Below are positions 45,249 through 54,078 of a DNA stretch of 64,000 bases, piece after piece; the first letter of the stretch is position 1; every line of letters begins with the position of its first letter. Below the pieces are notes generated by a model, which had not been told where the DNA came from, ran no database searches, and saw nothing but the letters and a program-made list of their open reading frames with translations. The position numbers were made by a program, and so were the translations under genes. The DNA comes from Chloroflexota bacterium (GTDB lineage: Bacteria; Chloroflexota; UBA11872; VXOZ01), in contig JAPOQA010000050.1 in NCBI GenBank assembly GCA_026710945.1, positions 1 to 64,000 on the forward strand. The letters run 5' to 3'.

Positions 45249-46835
45249 CTACCGGCGCAGCAGGGGTAGCCGCTGCCACACGGTCCGCGCCTCCGGCACG
45301 CCGAGCAGCAGCGCGGAGGCGATGTAGACGGCAAGGAAGACCGCTCCATAGAGCACCAGCAGGAGGATGGGCGGCGCGGTGCCGAGCGGCGCCAGCCACT
45401 GCAGCCCGCCGCTCACTCCTGCGCCGAGAAGTGCGCACAGCAACAAGGGCGGCAGGCCGGTGAGAAACCGAAAGTCCGGCACCCGCCGCGCCAGCAGCAC
45501 CCACAGCCAAACAGCCTCGAGCAATACCGCCAGTGAGATGCCCAGGGCCAGGCCGCCCTGCGCCAGGGGACCCATGAGAAAGTACGCCAAAGCGATGCCC
45601 AGCCCCATGCTCACGATGCCGATCAGGACTGGCGTCCACGTGTCCTTGAGCGCAAAGAAGCCCCGGTTCAGCACTTCCACCGCGCCGTGCCCGGCCAGGC
45701 CGACCCCAAAGAAGAGCAGCGCCCAGGCGGTGAGTTCGGTGGAGGCAACGTCGAATGCGCCGCGCTCGAATATCGTGGCGACGATGAGCGGTGCGAAGAG
45801 GACTAGTCCCGCTGTCGACGGCAGCAGGAAAAAGAGCACCGTGCGCATGGCCGCCGTAAGCTGCCGAGCTAACTCAGGCGTGGGGCCGTCCACGGCGGCA
45901 GTTGCGAATTGCGGAAACCACGCCCGCGCCACGGACATGCCGAAAACGCCCAACGGCAGCATCATCAGAGTCCACGCATAGTGGAGCGACGCAACCACCC
46001 CCTCGCCCAACCCGGAGGCGAGCGTGACCATGATGAACAATAAGGAGAGGTGGACGGTAACCAGACCGGCCATCCGCGGTGCGGTGCGTTGGATGAGAAG
46101 CTTCAGCTCCGGCAGGTGCGGGTCAAGGGTTAGGCGGTAGCCCGGGCCCAAGGCGCGAAAGGCCGGTATCTGCACGAGCAGGTGCAAGCCCGCGCCAATG
46201 ACGACCCCGGCCGCCACGCCGTAGATGCCCCACTGCAGCGCCAGCACCACGGCGCCGACGAGGATGGCTGCGTTGTAGAGCAGCGGCGCCAGCGCGGGTA
46301 GCAGGAAGTGTTGCCGCGTGTGGAGCGTGGCCGTAAACACTTCGCTCGCCGCGAGCAACAAAGGCGAGAACGCGACAATGCCAAGCAGCGCGACAGTGAG
46401 TGTCCGGGTCTCGCTATTGAAGCCATGGGTAAAGAGCGGCACGATCCACGGGGCAAGCAGGATGATGACGGCGACAAAGAACCCCACGGCCAGGATGACG
46501 GCGTTGAGGGCCGCACTCGTAAAGGCGCGCGCGGCGGCGCGGTCGTTGCGCGCCAGCACCTCGCGGTAGAGCGGGATGTAGGCGGAGCTCAACGCGCCGC
46601 CGGCAAAGAGCAGGAACGCCAAATCCGGCAGCCGAAACGCCGCCACGTAGGCGTCAAGTTCGCTGGACGTCCCAAACCGCGCGCTAATGGCGACTTCCCG
46701 CGCCAACCCCAACACGCGCGAAAGCACGTAGCTCACCATGAGGATGGTCGCGCCACCAGCGACGGTGCTGCCACCAGCCCGCAGCCACGCCAAGCGGTTA
46801 GAAGAGGTTGGACTGTGAGGTTCAGACATTGTCAA
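45249..46835 (-). CDS. murJ: Lipid II flippase MurJ (MviN)
   Basis: A 528-residue MOP-superfamily membrane protein with about 14 membrane segments that moves lipid II across the membrane for peptidoglycan growth. Visible family features: SYVLSRVLGLAREVAISARFG near the N-terminus with the conserved Arg, ALSSAYIPLYREVLA, FSPLLLAASEVFTATLHTRQHF and LPLGVFGMSVARAWFPQFA. The later ENRGFFALKDTWTPV-like region (LNRGFFALKDTW) is the second conserved block. Length is standard. It fits with the PBP and deacetylase at the left end of the window. Confidence 0.94.
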   Translation of the reverse strand: MTMSEPHSPTSSNRLAWLRAGGSTVAGGATILMVSYVLSRVLGLAREVAISARFGTSSELDAYVAAFRLPDLAFLLFAGGALSSAYIPLYREVLARNDRAAARAFTSAALNAVILAVGFFVAVIILLAPWIVPLFTHGFNSETRTLTVALLGIVAFSPLLLAASEVFTATLHTRQHFLLPALAPLLYNAAILVGAVVLALQWGIYGVAAGVVIGAGLHLLVQIPAFRALGPGYRLTLDPHLPELKLLIQRTAPRMAGLVTVHLSLLFIMVTLASGLGEGVVASLHYAWTLMMLPLGVFGMSVARAWFPQFATAAVDGPTPELARQLTAAMRTVLFFLLPSTAGLVLFAPLIVATIFERGAFDVASTELTAWALLFFGVGLAGHGAVEVLNRGFFALKDTWTPVLIGIVSMGLGIALAYFLMGPLAQGGLALGISLAVLLEAVWLWVLLARRVPDFRFLTGLPPLLLCALLGAGVSGGLQWLAPLGTAPPILLLVLYGAVFLAVYIASALLLGVPEARTVWQRLPLLRR

Positions 46836-47188
46836 GACGAACAGGACACGGCAGAGCGCACCATAAGGGACTATAGCATCCTGGAGGCACCTACGAAGAG
46901 GATAACCCGTTCACCCTGAACCTGTCGAAGGGTGAACGAAAAGCGACACTGCCTAATTCTGTCCGGAGTGCTCGCGGATTCCAAGCCCAGTTGTGCAGGG
47001 GAATTAAGAGGGCTCAACATGAATCAGTGGCGAATCTAACTGCTTGCAGACTCATACTGGCAAATTCAGCAAGTGCGCCCAGTTTGCGCAAGAATGCATA
47101 GAGTCCCGATACATTCTACATAGTCTTGCGACTGCAACAAGCGAGAGCGATGCAGCCTAGAGCGAGAAGACAGGTTGAGAGGATGGCA
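46836..47188. repeat. Intergenic region with a CGTTCACCCTGAACCTGTCG-type hairpin
   Basis: At 46908-46938 CGTTCACCCT and AGGGTGAACG form a hairpin around GAACCTGTCGA, a member of the CTTCGACAGGCTCAG repeat family. The rest, to 47188, shows no gene. Confidence 0.6.
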
Positions 47189-48364
47189 CTACGGCCAGTG
47201 ACTGGCCTGCATCAAAAGGTGATCGAATCGAGGATCGTCTCGCAAGGGGTCGAAGACTTGAGAGGTCAAGAGGAAGAGGAGGGTCTTTCCAAAGTTGCCG
47301 CTTGAAGCTTTGTCGCTCAAGGAAGCCTCCAAATGTTGAAACGCACCGTCTAGATCGCCCTTTTCCAAACAGACTTTGGCCTTCTGGTAATTCAACAGGA
47401 GGTCTTCACCGTGCTCGCCAAGACTGTCTTGCAGCGTTTGCTCGACCTCGGCGTCACCGGCCATGGGCTCGAGTGTGCCCGCCAGGTCTCCGTATGCGCG
47501 TTGCACAAGCACACTGAAACGTGGATCTCTGCGCAGAGGGTCAAATCTATCTGTAGCCAAGATGAGCAGGAGGGTTTCACCAAAATCGAAGTTGCCGACG
47601 ACTGTCGTAGGATCTCTCAGGGAAACTTCGAGATGTTCCAAAGCTTCGCTAACGTCGCCGCGCCCTACCAGGTATTTCGCCTGTTGATAATTCAACATGA
47701 AGCTCCTGCCGTCGGCGGTGAGACCGGCGCGTATCGCCGACTCGGCCTTGTCATGTCTGCCCAATGTCTCCAAGACCCCTGCTAAATTGCCATAGGCTAT
47801 TGCAAGCCCCATGTGGCGTTCTTCTGGCGACGTTTTCGGCTGCGAGTGCGCTTTACGCAAATCCACCGCTGCCTGTAAGTGCGTTAGCGCGCGCTCGTAG
47901 TCGCCACCGGCGTTGTAGGCCAAACCAAGTTCGTGGTGAATGTCGTCATTCGGTCCACGGGAAGCAAGTTCTCGTTCCAAGCGGGGGATGATTTCGTCAT
48001 ATCGGCCCTCGGCATATTGATGGGGGTACTTGCTCGTATGCTTCCAAATTATGAACTTCGGGCGCAATTGGATGTGTGGCAATTCAGGGAGCCACCAGCC
48101 GAGTTTGTGGAGGATGTGGTGAAGCAGCCACTTCTTGCCGTAATGCGAACGCAACAGCCCACGGTTGAGTTCCGCTACATCGCCAAGCGCCGCCACGGCT
48201 TTTTGCTCCGCTCGCGCGCGTTCGCTGCCTTGCGCTATCCCTTGCGCAATGGAATCTTTCAGGTGCGCGCGCAATTCGTCCCTGGCTTCTTTACGCTTCC
48301 GCGACGGTAGACCTGCTACGGCCTTGCGGAGAAAGCGTTCCGTTTCCGGCGTCAAGCGCGCCAT
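47189..48364 (-). CDS. TPR-repeat protein with N-terminal helical prefix domain
   Basis: A 391-residue protein. The first 75 residues (LPSRKRKEARDELRAHLKDS ... AALGDVAELNRGLL) resemble the HAAS/permease-prefix domain often paired with PadR regulators. The next part is tetratricopeptide-like: IHHELGLAYNAGGDYERALTHL, GLAIAYGNLAGVLETLGRHDKAESAI, LNYQQAKYLVGRGDVSEALEHLE and a second similar copy LNYQKAKVCLEKGDLDGAFQHLE. The repeat pair LLxLLATDRFDPLRRDPRF / FLLTSQVFDPLRDDPRF is typical of adenylate-cyclase-like TPR proteins. Instead of membrane segments it has TPRs. Its start lies 74 bases inside the padR gene. Confidence 0.75.
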   Translation of the reverse strand: MARLTPETERFLRKAVAGLPSRKRKEARDELRAHLKDSIAQGIAQGSERARAEQKAVAALGDVAELNRGLLRSHYGKKWLLHHILHKLGWWLPELPHIQLRPKFIIWKHTSKYPHQYAEGRYDEIIPRLERELASRGPNDDIHHELGLAYNAGGDYERALTHLQAAVDLRKAHSQPKTSPEERHMGLAIAYGNLAGVLETLGRHDKAESAIRAGLTADGRSFMLNYQQAKYLVGRGDVSEALEHLEVSLRDPTTVVGNFDFGETLLLILATDRFDPLRRDPRFSVLVQRAYGDLAGTLEPMAGDAEVEQTLQDSLGEHGEDLLLNYQKAKVCLEKGDLDGAFQHLEASLSDKASSGNFGKTLLFLLTSQVFDPLRDDPRFDHLLMQASHWP

Positions 48365-48665
48365 TGATAGCCTCCACCAATGTGTGCCAGTGCTCGCGGC
48401 GTTCGGCCAGCGCTTTGCGGCCCTTCGCTGTCAGACAGTAGTACCGTCGGCGCGGGCCGCGCGGGCTGTCCTGCCAAAAGGGCTTCACCAGCCCCTCGGC
48501 TTCCAAGCGGTGCAGCGCGGGATAGAGCGTGCCTTCCTTGAAGGCGAGCACACCGTTGGTGCGCTCCCGCAGCGCCTCGGCGAGTTCGAACCCGTACATG
48601 GGCCGCGTCGCCAGCAGATCGAGCAGAAGCAGGCTGGCTGTGCCCTTGCGTAATTCGCGTAACAT
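48291..48665 (-). CDS. PadR family transcriptional regulator
   Basis: A 124-residue winged-helix regulator. The family pattern is plain: LLLLDLLATRPMYGFELAEALRERTNGVLAFKEGTLYPALHRLEAEGLVKPFW, then RRRYYCLTAKGRKALAERREHW. PadR proteins are small homodimers that repress nearby genes, often the next gene, in response to a ligand. The 3' end overlaps the start of the downstream TPR gene by 74 bases in another frame, so the pair is coupled. The promoter region is at 48666-49066, shared divergently with guaB. Confidence 0.92.
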   Translation of the reverse strand: MLRELRKGTASLLLLDLLATRPMYGFELAEALRERTNGVLAFKEGTLYPALHRLEAEGLVKPFWQDSPRGPRRRYYCLTAKGRKALAERREHWHTLVEAINGALDAGNGTLSPQGRSRSTVAEA

Positions 48666-49066
48666 GTATATAGAATATCTAGGTAGTGACAGAAAAGCAA
48701 GACCAATTTGTGGATCTTACGCACCTTATAGTGTCAATTAACCACTGATGTCGCCCCATTAACCCTTCGAACCTTCGACAGGCCTGTGCTGAGCTTGTCG
48801 AAGTGCTCAGGACAGGCAGTCTCAGGGCGATCGGGGCGGAGAACTCCCAAATCATGATGATGCGTAGAGGCTGAGACTACGACATAGAGACTGAACCTGG
48901 TTGCGAAGAGCCGTTTTGTAGGCTACGTGGGAACCACAAAAAGTCTAGAGGAAAAGTGGTCTCATGCGTGCAAATCCGGTTCCGCAGTCAACTGTCGTGC
49001 CGTATAATAGGGGGCAAGAGAACTCAGCGAGCGTGAGCGTTACGTGTAGCAGAGGAGGGACTGCCG
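48666..49066. repeat. Divergent promoter region of padR and guaB with short palindrome
   Basis: At about 48765-48820 a CTTCGACAGGCCTGTGCTGA / TTGTCGAAGTGCTCAGGACAG repeat of the dispersed family. The remaining sequence carries the guaB promoter but no gene. Confidence 0.7.
48980..49008 (+). promoter_or_regulatory. Putative guaB promoter
   Basis: A perfect TATAAT (49003-49008) lies 58 bases before the guaB start codon. The -35 at the 17-base spacing is weak (TTCCGC, 48980-48985), so strength or an activator is uncertain. Confidence 0.5.
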
Positions 49067-50608
49067 GTGATACGGAATGATACCGCCGGGAGCGAGGGCA
49101 TATCCACCACTCTTGAGCCCTTAGCTCCGACCAGCGACCCCATGTCCGCCGACAAGTTGCTGAAGCAAGGCCTGACCTTCGACGACGTTGTACTCATTCC
49201 CGATTATTCCGCAGTTCTGCCCAAAGATGCCGACACCCGCACGTGGCTGACTCCGTCCATTGCCCTCAATATCCCCCTCATTTCCGCCGCCATGGATACC
49301 GTGACCGAAGCGCGGCTTGCCATTGCCCTGGCGCGAGAAGGCGGCCTTGGCGTTATCCACCGTAACCTGGAAATCGACGTCCAGGCTGCCGAGGTCGATA
49401 AAGTCAAGCGCTCGGAAGCCGGCATGATCGTGGACCCCATCACTTTGGGGCCCAATGCCACCGTGCGCCAGGCCGTTGACCTGATGGAACGCTACCACAT
49501 CTCCGGCGTACCCATCACCGAGAACGGCAAGCTGGTGGGTATTCTCACCAACCGCGACATTCGCTTCGAGGAGAATCTCGACCAGCCGGTGAACAACGTG
49601 ATGACCAAAGAGGGCCTCATCACGGTTCCCGTCGGCACCACGCTGGAAGAGGCCAAAGACGTTCTGCGCCGCCACCGCATCGAAAAAGTCCCGGTGGTAG
49701 ACGGCAACTTCATGCTGAAGGGTCTCATAACAGTCAAGGATATTGCGAAGAAGATCCAGTTTCCGCTGGCGACGAAAGACGAAAAAGGCCGCCTACGCGT
49801 GGGCGCGGCCGTTGGCACGAGTGTCGAAGGCATCAAGCGCGCGCAAGAGGCGGTGGCAGCCGGTGTTGACGTGCTGGTGCTGGATAGCGCCCACGGCCAC
49901 TCGGCGGGCGTCATCGAGACGTTACGCAAGTTCAAGACGCTCTTCGACGTGCCGGTGATTGCCGGCAACATCGCCACGGCTGCCGCCGCAGAAGACCTCA
50001 TCAAGGCCGGCGCGGACGCGCTGAAGGTCGGCGTGGGGCCCGCTTCCATTTGCACCACACGGGTCGTCACCGGTACCGGCGTGCCGCAGATTACCGCGAT
50101 TTCCGATGTAGCTGCCGTTGCCACGCAGTACGGCGTCCCCGTGATCGCCGACGGCGGCATCCAGTATGCCGGTGACGTGGCCAAAGCCATCGCCGCCGGA
50201 GCCGACACCGTGATGATCGGCTCGCTCTTCGCCGGTGTGGAGGAGAGTCCCGGCGAGGTGGTGCTCTACCAGGGCGAGCAATTCAAAGAGTATCGCGGCA
50301 TGGGTTCGCTGGGCGCTATGAAGGCCCGCACCGCCAGCCGCGACCGCTACTTCCAGGATTACATTGGCGAGGAAGCGAAGCTCGTACCGGAAGGCATCGA
50401 GGGCCGCGTGCAATACAAAGGCCCGCTTTCGGCGCTGGTGATCCAACTGGTCGGCGGCCTCCGCCAAGCGATGGGCTACTGCGGCAACGCGAGCATCCGG
50501 GAAATGAAGGAGCACGCGCGCTTCGTCCGCATGACCTCCTCCGGCCTCCGCGAAGCCCACCCCCACGACGTGATCCTGACCAAGGAAGCGCCCAACTACT
50601 CGCGGTAG
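49067..50608 (+). CDS. guaB: Inosine-5'-monophosphate dehydrogenase
   Basis: A 513-residue enzyme that oxidises IMP to XMP, the entry to guanine nucleotides. N-terminal [17 protein letters not shown], the CBS pair (about 115-230, [21 protein letters not shown] and [18 protein letters not shown]), then the TIM-barrel signature [23 protein letters not shown] with catalytic Cys and the flap [18 protein letters not shown]. The GTG at 49067 with AGGAGG upstream is chosen; the ATG at 49142 (MSADKLLKQ) is the more usual family start but has no ribosome site. Normal length. Confidence 0.97.
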   Translation: MIRNDTAGSEGISTTLEPLAPTSDPMSADKLLKQGLTFDDVVLIPDYSAVLPKDADTRTWLTPSIALNIPLISAAMDTVTEARLAIALAREGGLGVIHRNLEIDVQAAEVDKVKRSEAGMIVDPITLGPNATVRQAVDLMERYHISGVPITENGKLVGILTNRDIRFEENLDQPVNNVMTKEGLITVPVGTTLEEAKDVLRRHRIEKVPVVDGNFMLKGLITVKDIAKKIQFPLATKDEKGRLRVGAAVGTSVEGIKRAQEAVAAGVDVLVLDSAHGHSAGVIETLRKFKTLFDVPVIAGNIATAAAAEDLIKAGADALKVGVGPASICTTRVVTGTGVPQITAISDVAAVATQYGVPVIADGGIQYAGDVAKAIAAGADTVMIGSLFAGVEESPGEVVLYQGEQFKEYRGMGSLGAMKARTASRDRYFQDYIGEEAKLVPEGIEGRVQYKGPLSALVIQLVGGLRQAMGYCGNASIREMKEHARFVRMTSSGLREAHPHDVILTKEAPNYSR

Positions 50609-50646
50609 ATATCTAGCTTGCCTCCCTTTGGGAAGCTTCTCTCTGA

Positions 50647-51981
50647 ATGGGACTTGGTCAAATGAGTGTCCAGGGCACCTTGGAGTTTAATGAAAGGTCC
50701 TTTCGCGATCCTGCATTCACGTCAAATCGTGATGCGCCGGTCCACCGATGGGTTCCCTGGATCGCAGGATACTCAAAGCACTTCGTTGCAGACGCAATCG
50801 CTCGCTATGCAAATGGGCATGGTATCGTCCTCGATCCATTTGCGGGAGTTGGGACAACGCTCGTGGAAGCGGATCTCGCTGGGCATGAAGCCGTTGGATT
50901 TGAGATAAACCCCTATGCCGCTTTCGCTTCACAGACCAAGCTGAATGCGCATCGCGTAAGCCCAGAACGCCTACGTAGAGCTGTACAAGAGTTCAGTGTG
51001 TTCATGGGCAGTGCGCTCTCGGAGGGAACTGCGCCACGCACGAGACCCCCTCAAGGTTTTCGTACGCGCTCCCCGTTCTATAGTCCTAAAGTTCAGCACA
51101 AAGTGCTGTTGGCACTGGACTTCATTAGCGAGCAAGATAGGCCAGTTGCCGACGTTTACCGGCTTGCGTTTGCTGCTTCAATGGTTGACTTTTCCAACTA
51201 TTCTTACGAACCGAGTCTGGGCCGCAAGGTGACCGTTGGTCGTCCCGAAGTAGAAGACTTTCCAGTTTCGGAAGTACTCGCCAAGAAAGTTACACTGATG
51301 GCAAATGATGTTGCTTGGTATCGTCACGCAAGGGTACCGGGAAGGCGACGAGATGGTCGCGTTTTCGAACAGTCTTTCTTTGATGGGTACCAGCAGATTG
51401 AAGAGCAAAGCGTGGACTTGCTGATCACTTCGCCTCCCTATCTCAACAACTATCATTACAACCGAAACACACGCCCCCATCTTTATTGGTTGGGGTACTG
51501 TAGCTCTCCGCAGGACTTTAAGCGCTTGGAGAAAATGAACTTCGGCACCTACTGGCAGAATGCCCGAGACCAAGCACATATTGATCTCGATCCATTGATT
51601 GAGGACCCAGAAATTCGCCAAACGCTCGATTTGGTTCGCCAGAAGAATCCGGAGAAAGGCATCTATGGCGGGAGTGGTTGGGCCAACTATGCAGCGCGCT
51701 ATTTCAACGACTGTCTACGTTTCGTGAACGGCGCAAGGTGGTGCCTCCGGTCTGGTGCAACTGCTTTGGTAGTCATCGGGAACAGCATTTTGCAGGGCGT
51801 TCCCATTCCGACGGACCGATTCCTAGCAAGCATCGCCGAAACTAGCGGATTCAGAATCGTCGCTATCCACATTCCGCGAGAAACAAGGGTGGGTAACAGT
51901 ATCATTGATTCCAGCGTACGTGCAGGATCGAGCAATGGCCACGGACTCTACGAAGCAGTTGTTGAGATGCGCCGGTTATGA
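50647..51981 (+). CDS. DNA methyltransferase, amino-type (alpha-like order)
   Basis: A 444-residue DNA methyltransferase. The SAM motif LDPFAGVGTTLVEADLAGH (about 62-80) comes first and the catalytic motif LLITSPPYLNNYHY with TSPPY at 261-265 later, with a long stretch between that may hold the recognition domain; this order is alpha-like. SPPY favours N4-cytosine or N6-adenine chemistry. It overlaps the next gene, an Eco29kI-like endonuclease, by four bases (ATGA), so they form one restriction-modification pair. As far as I recall M.Eco29kI itself is an m5C enzyme, so this pairing is unusual. An alternative start is the ATG at 50662. It follows guaB with 38 bases between. Confidence 0.86.
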   Translation: MGLGQMSVQGTLEFNERSFRDPAFTSNRDAPVHRWVPWIAGYSKHFVADAIARYANGHGIVLDPFAGVGTTLVEADLAGHEAVGFEINPYAAFASQTKLNAHRVSPERLRRAVQEFSVFMGSALSEGTAPRTRPPQGFRTRSPFYSPKVQHKVLLALDFISEQDRPVADVYRLAFAASMVDFSNYSYEPSLGRKVTVGRPEVEDFPVSEVLAKKVTLMANDVAWYRHARVPGRRRDGRVFEQSFFDGYQQIEEQSVDLLITSPPYLNNYHYNRNTRPHLYWLGYCSSPQDFKRLEKMNFGTYWQNARDQAHIDLDPLIEDPEIRQTLDLVRQKNPEKGIYGGSGWANYAARYFNDCLRFVNGARWCLRSGATALVVIGNSILQGVPIPTDRFLASIAETSGFRIVAIHIPRETRVGNSIIDSSVRAGSSNGHGLYEAVVEMRRL

Positions 51982-52562
51982 CGGTACAACTCTACGACCC
52001 ACTTACCTTTGACAATCTAATGATCGGGATGGTTTCGCACTTTGAGAAGCAGACAATGGTGGACATGGATGCCATAGGAGACGCCAACGGGCCAGGGATT
52101 TACTCGCTGTTTTACTCCGGGCAGCTGTCAATCTATAGGTCGATATCAGGGTCCATGAATCCCATTTATGTTGGCAAAGCCGTTCCTCCAGGATCACGGA
52201 AAGGGATTAGTGTTGACGTGAATAGTCCCGCGCTGCGTAGCAGGATCAGACAGCACGCAAAGTCCATTGATGAGGCAGAAAACCTTGACGCCTCTGAATT
52301 CAAGTGCCGCTACTTGGCAGTTGTTCCGGTTTGGATAACTTTGGCAGAACGGTTCTTGATTCAGTATTACACGCCAGTTTGGAATTTGTGCATAGAAGGA
52401 TTTGGCGTTCACGATCCGGGTAAGGGTAGACGTGGCAGCCAAAGGAGTTGGTGGGACACGCTTCATCCTGGCCGTGAATTGGCAAATAGGCTTGCAATTA
52501 CAAGAAGCGCCGATGAGGCAGAGAAGATGGCTATGGAGTTCTTCTCGTCGAATTCCGATTGA
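51978..52562 (+). CDS. Eco29kI-family GIY-YIG type II restriction endonuclease
   Basis: A 194-residue GIY-YIG nuclease of the Eco29kI family. The first strand is GPGIYSLFYSG with Tyr42, and the second IYVGKA with Tyr64. RIRQH carries Arg89 and His93, and AERFLIQYYTPVWN carries Glu124 and Asn136. The gaps Arg-to-His (+4) and Glu-to-Asn (+12) match the R.Eco29kI active site (Arg104, His108, Glu142, Asn154). GFGVHDPGKGRRGSQRSWWDTLHPGR near 141-166 is the family C-terminal block. R.Eco29kI cuts CCGCGG; the site here is likely similar but not proven. The ATG overlaps the methyltransferase stop. Confidence 0.9.
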   Translation: MTVQLYDPLTFDNLMIGMVSHFEKQTMVDMDAIGDANGPGIYSLFYSGQLSIYRSISGSMNPIYVGKAVPPGSRKGISVDVNSPALRSRIRQHAKSIDEAENLDASEFKCRYLAVVPVWITLAERFLIQYYTPVWNLCIEGFGVHDPGKGRRGSQRSWWDTLHPGRELANRLAITRSADEAEKMAMEFFSSNSD

Positions 52563-52705
52563 TAGCTATTATTGGCGTATGCGTCGCGGAATTCCTCAGC
52601 GGAAGTCTATAGCGCTATTAGCCACGATATTGCAGTCCGATGACGGTTGAGAAAACTTGGTTATAATCAGTCTGGGACTATTGCGGGAGTACTCTACTTC
52701 AAGAC

Positions 52706-54049
52706 ATGCCTTCAAGTTCCCCTCCAGAGTGGTACGTACCCCGCATTAGTGCGATAAACCCCACCGGCCCGGAGATTGCGTTGGCGGTGGGCGAAACGGT
52801 CGAGTTGAGTGTGGAGATCGAGCCTTGGCAGACGGTGCCTGCGGAGCAGGCGTGGCAGCGGCGGGGGCAGCCGGTGCTTTCCACCACGAACACCAGGCAG
52901 GACTGGTCACGGGTGATGCTCTACATGCCGCGGGTCATTCGCGCCGACGGCCTTTACAAGATGTGGTACGTTGCCACGTCCGGCCCGCCGCGGCCCGCCA
53001 ACTGCAGTTTAGGCTACGCCACCTCGCTTGACGGCATCCATTGGGAAGAGTATCCCGGCAACCCCATCGTAACCGATGAAGACTTGCAGAAGGCCGGCGG
53101 CTGGGGCTGGTGCTTTCAGAGTCCCTTTGTGCTCTACGACCTGGAAGAGCGGAAGTACCGCATGTGGTTCTCCGCGCTCACCCACTGGGAGCAGACCGAC
53201 GACGGCGAGCTCGTCGAGATGACGCAGCAGGTGGGCTATGCCGAGAGCCCCGACGGCATTGCGTGGGACATCCACCCGGAGCCGGTCACGCGCAGCGGAC
53301 GCTGCGCCTCCGTTATCCAGGAAGCCGACGGCACCTTCACCATGTGGGCGAACGCCCGGCCGCTGGGCGATCCCGATCCCAGTTCGATCTACGGTCACAT
53401 CATGCTCTTGCGCTCATCCGACGGCATTCACTGGGAGGAGATTGCCGACGTCATTCAACCGGAAGGCATCTACAAGTCGTGCGTCTATCCGCACGTCATA
53501 CGCGACGGTCCGGGATTCGTCATGTGGCATGGCGGCCACCGCGAGAGTCTGCGGGATGACGTAGCGTTTGCGCGGGGTAAACTCGACGACGCCTATGGTG
53601 ACTGGTTCGACCTCACCATTGCCCGTTCGGCGGACGGCAGGGAGTGGACGGATCGCCCCGGGTATCCCGTGTTCCCACCTAGCGCGGACAAGCATGCATT
53701 CGACGCCCGCTATACCTCGACGCCCCACGTGCTCAAACTGCCCGGCCGCTACGTGCTCTACTACTCCGCCCGCGACATGCTGGAGGGCTGGGTGCAGGCC
53801 GACGGCACCCCAGGCCCCGGCCGGGGTTTCGCCTACCGCCACATCGGCTACGCGACGCTCGACGTTGCTGAGCACACCGATCCCACGCTCCGATTCGAAT
53901 GGTCGGTTGACGGCAAGTCGTTTGTCTCACATCGGACGGCTACTCTTCAATACCGCCCGCAGATTCCAGGGACACAATACGTCACCTGCCGCGTGCAAAA
54001 CGCCAACGGCGCGAACACCTACACCTGGAAACTCGTCGTAGGTGTTTAA
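52706..54049 (+). CDS. Beta-propeller glycosidase-like protein (GH43/GH32-like)
   Basis: A 447-residue protein with repeated propeller-like blades: MPRVIRADGLYKMWYVATSG, GYATSLDGIHWEEYPGNPIV, YRMWFSALTHWEQTDDG, GYAESPDGIAWDIHPEPV, LLRSSDGIHWEEIADVIQPE and ARSADGREWTDRPGYPVF. The unit SxDGIxWE is typical of five-bladed GH43/GH32/GH117-like folds that act on plant or algal sugars. A short C-terminal domain (about 395-447, RFEWSVDGKSF ... VTCRVQNANG) looks immunoglobulin-like. There is no signal peptide, and catalytic acids cannot be set with confidence. It has normal G+C and lies between two A+T-richer restriction-modification blocks, so it is probably native. Confidence 0.65.
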   Translation: MPSSSPPEWYVPRISAINPTGPEIALAVGETVELSVEIEPWQTVPAEQAWQRRGQPVLSTTNTRQDWSRVMLYMPRVIRADGLYKMWYVATSGPPRPANCSLGYATSLDGIHWEEYPGNPIVTDEDLQKAGGWGWCFQSPFVLYDLEERKYRMWFSALTHWEQTDDGELVEMTQQVGYAESPDGIAWDIHPEPVTRSGRCASVIQEADGTFTMWANARPLGDPDPSSIYGHIMLLRSSDGIHWEEIADVIQPEGIYKSCVYPHVIRDGPGFVMWHGGHRESLRDDVAFARGKLDDAYGDWFDLTIARSADGREWTDRPGYPVFPPSADKHAFDARYTSTPHVLKLPGRYVLYYSARDMLEGWVQADGTPGPGRGFAYRHIGYATLDVAEHTDPTLRFEWSVDGKSFVSHRTATLQYRPQIPGTQYVTCRVQNANGANTYTWKLVVGV

Positions 54050-54078
54050 GCTCCTTAGACTAGTGTAAAATAGCGGCC

